Shown: positions 32,396 to 40,099 of the stretch, one piece after another
Layout: each line of letters starts with the position of its first letter
Numbering within the stretch: position 1 is the first letter of the stretch
NCBI RefSeq assembly: GCF_003719305.1
Contig: NZ_RARC01000019.1
Location: 57,882 to 121,881 of the forward strand
Origin: Mycolicibacterium stellerae
GTDB lineage: Bacteria; Actinomycetota; Actinomycetes; Mycobacteriales; Mycobacteriaceae
Length of the DNA: 64,000 bases
Direction of reading: 5' to 3'
Notes under the pieces: generated by a model
Databases searched by the model: none
Told to the model about the DNA's origin: nothing
What the model saw: only the letters and a program-made list of their open reading frames with translations
Made by a program: the position numbers and the translations under genes

Positions 32396-33190
32396 GTGAT
32401 AAAAGGCCAATTCGCAACGCATGCAGAACTTTTCGACCTGAGTGGTAAGCGCGCCCTCGTCACCGGTGGCTCCAGGGGCATCGGGATGATGATCGCGCGC
32501 GGGCTTCTCCAGGCGGGCGTCCGCGTGGTCATCAGCTCACGCAACGCAGAAGCGTGCGCTCAGGCGCAGGAACAGCTGTCCGAATTCGGCGACGTCTGGG
32601 CGGTCCCCGCCGATCTATCCCGGCACGAGGAGTGTGCGCGCCTCGCTCACCTCGTCACCGCCGATTCCGGGAGTCTCGACATCCTCGTCAACAATGCGGG
32701 CGCAATGTGGGACGAGCCGTTGGCGACGTTCCCAGACGTAGCCTGGGACACAGTCATCGACCTCAACCTGAAGTCGCCGTTTTGGCTGGTGCAGGCCCTG
32801 CTGCCGGCCCTTCGCACTGCTGGGACCGCCGACGACCCCGCGCGGATCATCAACATCGGCAGCATCGCCGCCATACACATCCCTCAGAGGCCCAACTACT
32901 CGTACTCCAGCAGTAAGGCTGCGCTGCATCAACTCACCAGAGTGCTCGCCAAGGAACTGGGCCCGCAGCACATCACGGTGAACGCGGTGGCGCCGGGACC
33001 GTTCCCGTCGACGATGATGGCTGCAACCCTCGACGAGTTCGGCGAGGAGATCGCGGCGTCGGCCCCGCTGCGCCGGATCGGCCGCGACGACGACATGGCG
33101 GGTGTGGCCGTGTTCCTCGCCAGCCGGGCAGGCGCTTACCTAACGGGCACCATCGTCCCCGTCGACGGAGGGATCGCCACGACCGCGTGA
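32396..33190 (+). CDS. SDR-family oxidoreductase
   Basis: 264 aa classical short-chain dehydrogenase. Cofactor loop VTGGSRGIG near residue 23, NAG in ILVNNAGAMW, Ser in NIGSIAAIH and YxxxK in YSYSSSKAAL, GPFPSTMM and C-terminal GTIVPVDGGIATTA. Closest in style to gluconate 5-dehydrogenase/RhlG-like enzymes (start FATHAELFDLSGKRALVTGG). GTG 32396 is chosen; another in-frame GTG at 32369 is possible. Upstream sequence contains GGGGAGAG. XRE regulator follows on the same strand and may control it. Confidence 0.9.
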   Translation: MIKGQFATHAELFDLSGKRALVTGGSRGIGMMIARGLLQAGVRVVISSRNAEACAQAQEQLSEFGDVWAVPADLSRHEECARLAHLVTADSGSLDILVNNAGAMWDEPLATFPDVAWDTVIDLNLKSPFWLVQALLPALRTAGTADDPARIINIGSIAAIHIPQRPNYSYSSSKAALHQLTRVLAKELGPQHITVNAVAPGPFPSTMMAATLDEFGEEIAASAPLRRIGRDDDMAGVAVFLASRAGAYLTGTIVPVDGGIATTA

Positions 33191-33296
33191 TACTTCGGCA
33201 ACGACACCGACGCGATGCGCGCGATCTTCCGGACCCGAGGCTTCAGGGTATTGGCGGTGCCTCCCTTGGCTTGCGATGCGGGCCTACGGTGAGTGG

Positions 33297-34190
33297 ATGA
33301 CCGCCACGCTTGACCTGCGCACCGAGATCCGAGAGTTTCTGAGGTCGCATCGCGCCCGCATCACCCCTGAGATGGCCGGCCTGCCCGCCTACGGTTGCAA
33401 TCGTCGGGTCAAGGGTCTGCGTCGCGAGGAAGTAGCGCTACTCGCAGGAGTGTCGGTTGAGTACTACGTGCGCATTGAGCGCGGCGCCCTGGCCGGTACC
33501 TCGGAGGGCGTGCTCGACGCGCTAGCATCGGCCTTACAGCTCAACGAAGCGGAGCGCGATCACCTGTTCCATCTCGCACGTCAGTCCGGGGCACCCAACG
33601 GTCGACGGCACCGCAAGACTCCCGCGACGGTGCGCCCGGTGCTGCAGGAGGTGCTCGACGCCATTACCCGTGCGCCGGCGTTGATCCGTAATGGGCGCTA
33701 CGACGTGCTCGCGATGAATCACCTTGGGCGCGCGTTGTATTCACCGGTGCTGGCCGACCCGCGACGACCCGCCAACACAGCGCGGTTCGTGTACTTGAAT
33801 CCCAGCGAGGCTGAGAAGGTCTTCGTCGACTACGACCAGGTGGCGCGGAATGCGGCCGCGATGTTGCGTATGGAACTGGGCCGTAATCCCCACGACGAGG
33901 AACTCATCGCCTTGGTGGGCGAATTATCAACGTGCAGTGACCTATTCCGGCAGCAGTGGGCATCTCAGGACGTCCGGTTGAAGGGATACGGGAGCAAGCG
34001 TGTGAACCATCCGGCGGTAGGCCTTCTCGATCTAAATTTCGAGTCCATGGATCTGCCCACCGAACCTGGCCTACAGTTGAATGTCTACACCGCACCTGCG
34101 GGAGGGCCGGACGCTGACAATCTGGTCCTGTTGGCGTCGTGGGCCAGCGAGGAGACGTTGGCGACCGAGCTTCATGCCCCCAGCGGATAG
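33297..34190 (+). CDS. XRE-family regulator with MmyB-like ligand-binding domain
   Basis: 297 aa from ATG 33297. N-terminal HTH: LRREEVALLAGVSVEYYVRI with preceding GLPAYGCNRRVKG, typical of the actinobacterial XRE-MmyB group. C-terminal PAS-like MmyB domain: PALIRNGRYDVLAMNHLGRA, NTARFVYLNPSEAEKVFVDY and VGLLDLNFESMDLPTEPGLQ. In Streptomyces this domain binds fatty acids/lipid ligands. These regulators commonly lie beside an SDR gene they control, as here (106 nt downstream of one). Confidence 0.92.
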   Translation: MTATLDLRTEIREFLRSHRARITPEMAGLPAYGCNRRVKGLRREEVALLAGVSVEYYVRIERGALAGTSEGVLDALASALQLNEAERDHLFHLARQSGAPNGRRHRKTPATVRPVLQEVLDAITRAPALIRNGRYDVLAMNHLGRALYSPVLADPRRPANTARFVYLNPSEAEKVFVDYDQVARNAAAMLRMELGRNPHDEELIALVGELSTCSDLFRQQWASQDVRLKGYGSKRVNHPAVGLLDLNFESMDLPTEPGLQLNVYTAPAGGPDADNLVLLASWASEETLATELHAPSG

Positions 34191-34353
34191 CCCACCCTTC
34201 AGCCCGTCCGCGTCAGGGACCGCATGCCGCAACTAATCGTTCGCTGATCCGGGGGGACGGCGAGCGCTCGGCTTGTCGCGCAGCGGACGAACTCGCTGCT
34301 CGTGCAGGTGCACGGGTTCTTCCGCCGCTTCCGATCCGAGTGAGCATCCGGGT

Positions 34354-34761
34354 TCAACTCGCCGGCCGCATGATGTCGGCAGGGGACTGCGTCTCAACGA
34401 ACAGGCGGGCCGCGGCCGCGAGTTTTGTGTCCGCGGTAGCCAGCGCGTCGGCCTGCAGTTGCGTCAGCGCGATGTACTCCGCCTGGTAGGTGTCCGGCCA
34501 GTTCAGCTTGGTCGCTATTCGCCATGCGCGGTCCTGCAGTGACCGGTCGCCGAGGAGTCGGATACGCAGCGCACGGATATCGTCGAGAATCTTGCGGCCG
34601 CTCCGTTCGTCGATCTCGCCGCGGTGCACCGACCCGTACACGAGGGCCAGCGCCTGCGAGCGCAGGATCGTGGGAGCCGCCAGGCTGTGCTCGGGTGGGA
34701 TTGCCGCTCCACCGACGGCGAGGTCGACGGCCACCTGTGCATCGATGACGAACGTTGTCAT
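34354..34761 (-). CDS. PIN-domain protein (VapC-like)
   Basis: 135 aa from ATG 34761. PIN-like: MTTFVIDAQVAVDLAVGG (first Asp), ILRSQALALVYGSVHRGEID, then DTYQAEYIALTQLQADALAT followed by ADTKLAAAA, supplying later acidic residues. PIN toxins are RNases held by a partner antitoxin. No complete antitoxin gene adjoins it: the upstream minus frame is open for 44 codons (ending GCAVTTIVLAQHLQPMRRC) and stops 1 nt before this ATG but has no start codon, so the antitoxin is missing, truncated or unusual. Confidence 0.82.
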   Translation of the reverse strand: MTTFVIDAQVAVDLAVGGAAIPPEHSLAAPTILRSQALALVYGSVHRGEIDERSGRKILDDIRALRIRLLGDRSLQDRAWRIATKLNWPDTYQAEYIALTQLQADALATADTKLAAAARLFVETQSPADIMRPAS

Positions 34762-34967
34762 ATCAGCACCTTCGCATGGGCTGCAGGTGCTGCGCCAACA
34801 CGATTGTCGTGACAGCACAACCATTCTCGGGGCCGGCCAACGCGCGGTCGAGGAGGGCCTCGACCGACGTGACGTCGGCTCCACCGAAAGGCCCAGATCA
34901 GGGGATCCCTCACCTGGGCCTTCGTGCACCTGGGGCCACCGCTCTGCAGGCGCAGGAGCTTGGGAAG

Positions 34968-35498
34968 CTAGGCGCCGGCGTTGCGAGCCGTCACGGCTGC
35001 GGCCGTCGCCTGAGCAGTGGACTGCGCGATGGGCGCTGCCACGGCATCGACTTCGTCATGGACTGCCTGTGCCGGGCCATCGGACGCAGTCAGATCCTTT
35101 ATCTTCTGCGCGGCCAGCACCTCAGCCAGGAGAGCCTCGTCGTACATCGATTCAGCGGCTTGGGCCCGCCTGCGCGCGCCTTCCACGTCGCGTTGAGCCT
35201 TGCTTCGCGCCTTGCGCAGTGTTTCCCGCTGTTCGCTCGACGTCTTGATCGCACGCTTGAGTTCGGCCTGCTGGTCGACCGCGGCTTGCAACGCGGCTTC
35301 GTCGGCGCTGCGCCGTGCGGCATTGTCCTCGAGCCGTTCCAACAGGAGGGAGAGCTGGTTCTCGGCCTGGGTCGCCGCTTCCTCTGCCGCCTGCCACTGG
35401 CCACGCGGCTCATCTAACGCCGCGTGATCGACGTCCAAGTCGGCGTTGGTGTCGGTAGTCCTTGAGTGGGCCTGATCCCGTGCGTCTGCGGGTGTCAT
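34968..35498 (-). CDS. Coiled-coil hypothetical protein
   Basis: 176 aa from ATG 35498 (MTPADARDQAHSRTTDTNAD). Almost entirely charged helix: QWQAAEEAATQAENQLSLLL, KRAIKTSSEQRETLRKARSK, RRRAQAAESMYDEALLAEVL, with an Ala/Thr-rich end. No Cys, no signal peptide, no membrane helix. Resembles Ala/Glu/Arg-rich coiled-coil proteins of no fixed family. GAAAAGAGAC precedes the start. Last gene before the gene-poor segment; its codon use remains host-like. Confidence 0.65.
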   Translation of the reverse strand: MTPADARDQAHSRTTDTNADLDVDHAALDEPRGQWQAAEEAATQAENQLSLLLERLEDNAARRSADEAALQAAVDQQAELKRAIKTSSEQRETLRKARSKAQRDVEGARRRAQAAESMYDEALLAEVLAAQKIKDLTASDGPAQAVHDEVDAVAAPIAQSTAQATAAAVTARNAGA

Positions 35499-35900
35499 GA
35501 TTTGTCTCTTTTCTTCGTCGGAGTTCTCGCGCACCGGGCGCTGAATGTCCCTCGGCTGACTCGTCGATTGACGGGGCCGGTGCTAGAGGGGTTCCCCATA
35601 ATCGACATTGCAACCATGGGCTCCGCCAACCGACGCGCGCTTTCGAGACGGAGGACCAGGACGGGCCGGGTCGGGCGGGGTGGTGGTTCATCTGATGCAC
35701 TACGCAGTAGTGGTAACCCGCGATATTCGATTCCGTCGCATTCCCGGTGCTGATCATCGTCTGGTTGCTCAGCTTGTTCAAGCCGCGGCGGGCTTAACTG
35801 CGGGGTTTGTGGCATTGGTGGGCGTCGTCTGGAGCGTTGATCCGTCGACCCGTGCCCGAAGGGGGATGACGGCCGGCGATGGGCGACCGGGTTGAGAGAT

Positions 35901-35920
35901 GATTCATCTGATGAAAACGG
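35901..35920 (+). repeat. Inverted repeat, left copy
   Basis: GATTCATCTGATGAAAACGG. Its exact reverse complement lies at 36791-36810, so the two bracket 870 bp. Each copy contains the near-perfect palindrome TTCATC-n-GATGAA. A shorter copy (TTCATCTGATG) is at 35687-35697. Confidence 0.85.
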
Positions 35921-36393
35921 CGACGCTTACTTGACATAATGTGGCTTATCGGCATTTAACCAATGCGAGTTGCATTAGGTGCAAGGATTCGCACCTCTGA
36001 GCGATTGTCCGATCCGGGAACGATCTGAGAGTTGCCATCGCCCCTGGTCTGAGGAGCTAGTTCGGGTGCGATAACTGGCGCGGCACCCACAGTCGGCTGA
36101 ATCCGCGAATACCTGCAAGTGCAGAAAGGGCAGCTTCGAGACGTCCAGAACTAACTGAGAGTGCCGGATCTCGGTGTCGTCCGGGGCTGGCAGGTTGGCC
36201 GTCCGCTGTCTTTGCCGTGCGATTTGTCACGTGACGTTATGTCACCGGTGTAGGGGGCGGGCTGTGGTGTAATGGCCCTTTTCCAGCATCGGGCTTCGGC
36301 GCCTAGCGCTGACTCCTGGGCAGGCCTGATTCAGGGGCCGGAGGAGTTAGGGCAACTCGTCCGCACTGGCCTTACGGCCGGCTCCTGAGTTGG

Positions 36394-36546
36394 TCAGTCA
36401 CGTTCTCGCGCAGGCAATTCCGCTTTGGAGTCTGTGGTGAGCGTCTGGCTGGCCGGGTCGGCGCACCGCCACGCCTGGGCCATCAACTCGGGATCGCCCA
36501 GGTCTCGAAAGCTTTCCGCCCCGCGGCGCAGGTCTTGTATCGTCAC
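36394..36546 (-). CDS. Possible small protein in the mobile-element scar
   Basis: 50 codons from GTG 36546: VTIQDLRRGAESFRDLGDPE then LMAQAWRCADPASQTLTTDS and KAELPARERD. Amino-acid usage looks like a real helical protein and a GGGGAG lies about 11 nt upstream; the same frame continues 21 codons further upstream with plausible sequence but no start. May be the 3' part of a decayed gene. No family recognised. Confidence 0.35.
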   Translation of the reverse strand: MTIQDLRRGAESFRDLGDPELMAQAWRCADPASQTLTTDSKAELPARERD

Positions 36547-36754
36547 GCGTTTGCGGCGCTCCCCGTGGGTTTGGCCCGGCCGTCCGTCGGCGTGTAGTCG
36601 CTCATGGGCTCAATCTCGCGTTCCTGATGACCTCGCACTCGGATGGATCGTTGCTTCTGCACCGTACTCGCCGGGCGGCCCATTCGTCACTGTGACGGCC
36701 CTCCCCCCGCCCCCGGCCACGTGAGAAGCACGGCCCCGCAACGATATTTCACGT

Positions 36755-36782
36755 TTCATGGATAATTGGCATTATCCATGAA
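36755..36782. repeat. Lox-like palindrome, 12-bp arms
   Basis: Perfect 12-bp arms TTCATGGATAAT / ATTATCCATGAA around TGGC. Read as a tyrosine-recombinase core it would be two 10-bp binding arms with an 8-bp spacer ATTGGCAT. It lies 9 nt from the right copy of the 20-bp inverted repeat and 230 bp upstream of a truncated integrase. Alternatively a terminator (no T-tract) or an operator. Confidence 0.6.
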
Positions 36783-36790
36783 GAATTGCT

Positions 36791-36810
36791 CCGTTTTCAT
36801 CAGATGAATC
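36791..36810 (-). repeat. Inverted repeat, right copy
   Basis: CCGTTTTCATCAGATGAATC, exact reverse complement of 35901-35920. Flanking bases differ from the left copy, so the identity stops sharply at 20 bp. Confidence 0.85.
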
Positions 36811-36987
36811 ACGGATACGGCGTGGCCTGCGGTTGGTAGCCGCCGTGCTCTGTTGACGAAAGCTGTTGTTGATCTGGGGGTTTGGGCTCAGTGGCGGTAG
36901 GTCCCAGGGTGCCCGCTCGCGGCGTGCTGCCGACACGCCGGTCGAACTGTGCCGAATGTGATGTACCTGCCTGCACCGATGTGCTAA

Positions 36988-37023
36988 TGATTCAGTGGAT
37001 GATTCAATGATTCATTGGATGAG
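36988..37023 (+). repeat. Imperfect 20-bp tandem repeat before the integrase remnant
   Basis: ATGATTCAGTGGATGA (36988-37003) and ATGATTCATTGGATGA (37008-37023), one mismatch. The shared TTCA-n-n-GGATGA core resembles the TTCATCTGATGA of the upstream inverted repeats. The integrase frame begins inside the second unit. Confidence 0.7.
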
Positions 37024-37332
37024 ACCGGTCTGGAGGCCGTTTTGCCCGTCGATAACAGCGGTCGCGTGTATGTTGTCGGTTCGGTTCCGGTATTGCATCC
37101 GGAGGCCCAGACCGTCGAGGAAATGCTCGAGGGTTGGCGCAACCAGCAACTGTGCCGCAACTTGGATCCTGACACGATCGCGGGGCGAGTGCGCCTCGTC
37201 GAGCGCTTCATCGAGCACACCAATGAATTCCCGTGGACGTGGACGCCGGCGATGGTGGAGGAGTTCTTCAGCGATCTGCGCCGTCTGCGCGCTGATCGAC
37301 GCAAGCGGCGCCGAGAACATTACGTCAGGTAA
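37015..37332 (+). pseudogene. Truncated tyrosine recombinase (N-terminal, core-binding part only)
   Basis: Start TTG 37015. The text LEGWRNQQLCRNLDPDTIAG, then RLVERFIEHTNEFPWTWTP and MVEEFFSDLRR is the SAM-like N-terminal DNA-binding domain of actinobacterial phage-type integrases. Homologues continue with the catalytic domain carrying R-H-R-Y; here sequence turns to unrelated RADRRKRRREHYVR and stops after 105 codons. The catalytic domain is absent up to the next gene, so it is not active. It supports a mobile-element origin for the segment to its left. Confidence 0.75.
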
Positions 37333-37442
37333 ACGTTTCGAATTGCCCTGCTGTTCAACGCTATTTGGTAGCAAGGTCTGCTGCCCTAGTGGTGGTGTGG
37401 GTGGGCGACCGATCGCCGATCCAATCGCGGGATTGCACTCGG

Positions 37443-38735
37443 TTACGTAGGCGGAAACGACTTCACGGGATTGCCTTGCAGGCCTCCATCGGCGCACGGC
37501 CAGATGCCGTCATTCAAGGTTCCCAGCTTCGGTTGCCAGTAGATGATCAACTCGTCGGACTGAGCAAAGGCGACGTGCCCCTCCTCGAGCAGCAGCACCC
37601 TGCTCAATCCGCCCTCGCCGCGCACCCGGTAGACGGTTTGCGGCTCCGGTTCCCGAGCGATGATCAACTCGTCGTACGCCGAATTGTCGACGTGCAACCC
37701 CTCGGGCGACAGCACCCTGCTCAAGGCCCCCTCGGCGTCGACGGCAAGCAAGAAGCCATCACGCCAGAACACCGCGGTGCCCTGACTGTCAAGGGCTGGG
37801 TAAGCGGTGTAGTAGCCGCTCAGCTCGGCGCCGTACTCTACGGTGCTGTCAGCGCCGAATTGAACGAAATATTGTGCGCTGTTGGTGTTCTCCGATTCCA
37901 CGCCCGATACCACGCCCTGTGCGTCGACCAGCATGTGCGCGTGCGTGGGCCACACCTGTGTCGGCGTGCCGGCTGCGTCGTAATGAGCAGTGTGGAAGGC
38001 GCCGTACCCCTGAAAACCGATCAGGAACTCGCCAGGCCCGGCAATCGCCTTCTCGCATATCGGACTCGGCGCAGTCGTCCCGGCAACTTGCCCGGTGTCG
38101 GTGTCGACGAAGAAGGTCACCGCGATGCCGCTCGTGTCGCAACAGACGGTCGCCGCGGCACGAGAGCCCGACACCAGCAGTGCAGTCGGGCGACCGGCTT
38201 CCACAACGCCGCGGGGCGGCTGGGGTGGACTTGGCTGAACTTCCCCCGCGCGGAGCATCGCCACGAAACCCGCGAGGGAAATGTCGAGCAGCGGCAAGGG
38301 AACTGACCACCGTGTGCTGCCGTCGCTGTCATGGCGGGCCAGACGAGCGTGCAGTCCTCGTACAGCCGGTGTCCACAAGACCATCAACCCGTCGGGCAGC
38401 ACCACGAACTCGCCCAGCACCTCCGATGGGTGACTCTCTAGTCCGATCGTCTTGAGCGTCTTCCCTGCCGAGTCCAGCTGGCTCATCTCCACGCCTCGGG
38501 CACCGCGATGAGCGATCCACGCTGTTCGGTCGCCGGACAACCGCGGACGAAACGGATGGCCCTGGAATCGCCGCTGCCACAGCACCTTGCCCGCAAGGTC
38601 GACAGCACAAGCCACCGTGGTGCCGAGATCCTCTCCGTCGTATGTGGTGGTCACGATCGGGCCACCCGCATCCCACGCAGCCACACCCCACACCTGGCCT
38701 GCCAACCGCACCACCAGCGGACGACGAGTTGTCAT
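37443..38735 (-). CDS. Beta-propeller-like protein (PQQ/WD-type repeats)
   Basis: About 430 aa from ATG 38735 (MTTRRPLVVRLAGQVWGVAA). Repeats of the form 'D-x-x-G-x-x-x-W/V' occur throughout: AVDLAGKVLWQRRFQGH, RHDSDGSTRWSVPLPLLD, HYDAAGTPTQVWPTHAHM, AVDAEGALSRVLSPEGLHV and a near-duplicate pair LSRVLSPEGLHVDNSAYDEL / LSRVLLLEEGHVAFAQSDEL. This fits a six- or seven-bladed propeller. No signal peptide or membrane helix with this start; cytoplasmic location is inferred. Function unknown. An 11-bp inverted repeat lies just upstream. Confidence 0.72.
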   Translation of the reverse strand: MTTRRPLVVRLAGQVWGVAAWDAGGPIVTTTYDGEDLGTTVACAVDLAGKVLWQRRFQGHPFRPRLSGDRTAWIAHRGARGVEMSQLDSAGKTLKTIGLESHPSEVLGEFVVLPDGLMVLWTPAVRGLHARLARHDSDGSTRWSVPLPLLDISLAGFVAMLRAGEVQPSPPQPPRGVVEAGRPTALLVSGSRAAATVCCDTSGIAVTFFVDTDTGQVAGTTAPSPICEKAIAGPGEFLIGFQGYGAFHTAHYDAAGTPTQVWPTHAHMLVDAQGVVSGVESENTNSAQYFVQFGADSTVEYGAELSGYYTAYPALDSQGTAVFWRDGFLLAVDAEGALSRVLSPEGLHVDNSAYDELIIAREPEPQTVYRVRGEGGLSRVLLLEEGHVAFAQSDELIIYWQPKLGTLNDGIWPCADGGLQGNPVKSFPPT

Positions 38736-38765
38736 CCACTTATCGTCGACGACACCGACCGCACT

Positions 38766-38797
38766 TTCAAGGGCGGAAGTGCATGCCCGCCTTTGAA
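38766..38797. promoter_or_regulatory. Inverted repeat upstream of the propeller gene
   Basis: TTCAAGGGCGG and CCGCCTTTGAA (one mismatch) flank a 10-nt AAGTGCATGC. Centre is 46 nt before the start of the minus-strand propeller gene, a normal operator position. The remaining part of 38736-39198 (about 460 nt between this gene and the XRE gene end) holds no gene that I can support. Confidence 0.5.
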
Positions 38798-39198
38798 TAT
38801 CGGGCCGGACATGGAGCCACCGGCGGACGATTGCTGATAATCCACCGCGCTCTGGATCCTTGTAGACAGAAAGCATTCTTTAGATCGTCGGCAGCAGTCA
38901 GCAAATGAATTAGCGGGCTCAGGATTTGGGGGCGACCAGCTTCTCGCCCTACAGGGGTGGGCTAGATGACGCTCAGCCCCAACTCGGTAGGCAAGACGAG
39001 ATCGGACTCGGCCGGGTGGCAATACGTCCATACCGAATATGGCGGTTACCAGTAATGGCCTGAATATTGCGTCCTTGCTCACGTGCGCGTGTGTTTGGGC
39101 GCTCCCATTGTTTGCAGCTGAGCTGCGGCAACATCGGGGGGGCGTTGTGAGGGGTCAAGTCACTTCCGGCCAAAGGTCCGGCGATGAAGGAGATTCAT

Positions 39199-40005
39199 TC
39201 ACGCCGTGGGCAATCTCTCCAGAGCAAGCGCCGAGGAACTGCCCTTCTCGGCGCGAAAGGTGATCAGGTGTTGTCCGCCCGAGTGCGGGACCGCCAGCCG
39301 GTTGCGTTCCAGATCGATCTCACCGACGATGGGATGTCGCACACGCATCGTTCCGACTTGGTATCCGACGTCGGCTCGGCCCCACAATTCATGGAATCGC
39401 GGGCTGAGTGCGCTCAATTCCTCGATGAGCGAACGCATTCGGGGATCGTCGGAAGCGCCGCCGGCTACCTCTCGAAGCCCTCTGACGGCATTGTCAGTGG
39501 CGTCGTCCCAATCTAGGAAGAATTCGCGGGCGGCGGGATCGACGAAGCGCCACCGAAGAAAGTTCTGACCGGGCCAGAATTGGGGTGACAGCGCACGCGC
39601 AGGCCCGTTCGCGGCGAGGACGTCCTGGTAGCGGTTGGCGACGATGGCCGGCATCGCGAACTGATCGATCAACGCGTCCAAGCCGTCGGCGGCCACCTCG
39701 AGCTCGCAGCTTGGGCGCTCAGCGTGTGCCCCGCCGACTAGCTGGTCCAGATAGTCGATAGCCTTCTCGTCCAGCCGCAAGGCCCTAGCGAGCGCTCCTA
39801 GGATCTGTGGCGAAGGATTCTTGTCCCGTCCCTGCTCCAACCGCAAGTAGTACTCGGAGCTGATGCCGGCTAGCGTCGCGAGCTCTTCGCGTCGCAGACC
39901 CCGCACACGCCGCCGCGAGCCAGCCACCAAGCCAACGTCCTCGGGTCGGACTTGGGCGCGACGTGCCCGAAGGTATTCACCAAGTGCGTTGCCGTTCGCG
40001 GACAC
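39199..40005 (-). CDS. XRE-family regulator with MmyB-like ligand-binding domain
   Basis: 268 aa, GTG start. HTH region: LGEYLRARRAQVRPEDVGL, RVRGLRREELATLAGISSEY then YYLRLEQGRDKNPS. MmyB-like domain: MPAIVANRYQDVLAANGPAR, LRWRFVDPAAREFFLDWDDA, VRHPIVGEIDLERNRLAVPH and a final GQHLITFRAEKGSSS. Second member of this family in the window. It follows the MFS gene by 94 nt on the same strand and probably regulates it or acts on a lipid-like ligand. Confidence 0.92.
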   Translation of the reverse strand: MSANGNALGEYLRARRAQVRPEDVGLVAGSRRRVRGLRREELATLAGISSEYYLRLEQGRDKNPSPQILGALARALRLDEKAIDYLDQLVGGAHAERPSCELEVAADGLDALIDQFAMPAIVANRYQDVLAANGPARALSPQFWPGQNFLRWRFVDPAAREFFLDWDDATDNAVRGLREVAGGASDDPRMRSLIEELSALSPRFHELWGRADVGYQVGTMRVRHPIVGEIDLERNRLAVPHSGGQHLITFRAEKGSSSALALERLPTA

Positions 40006-40099
40006 TCATCGACTCTAAGACGTAGAGCAGACCTACGGGCGCACACTGCGGTGTGCGTCCGGGACAGAAATTCCGAGCACCTCGACGACCCTGCGGCGA

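Larger units (their letters stand above)
35499..37014. other. Gene-poor segment bounded by recombination-like repeats
   Basis: About 1.5 kb with no confident gene. Third-position composition is less GC-skewed than in neighbouring genes. Contents seen: TTCATCTGATG plus palindrome CACTAC-gca-GTAGTG at 35687-35712; a 20-bp inverted pair at 35901-35920 and 36791-36810; a 12-bp-arm palindrome at 36755-36782; GTCACGTGAC near 36227; a hairpin AGGTGC...GCACCT near 35980; a possible 49-65 codon ORF on + from about 35695 (MHYAVVVTRDIRFRRIPGAD) with poor codon bias; and a small minus ORF at 36394-36546. Confidence 0.6.

Noticed and set aside
35955..36000. tRNA-like segment (GGTGCGAATCC...GCACC in reverse)
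   Set aside because: Only a 5-6 bp stem with an 8-nt loop; no acceptor, D or anticodon arms could be formed, so no tRNA gene or clear attachment site.
37365..38306. 313-aa + frame opposite the propeller gene
   Set aside because: Antisense of the propeller coding region; repeats visible on the minus strand explain the sequence.
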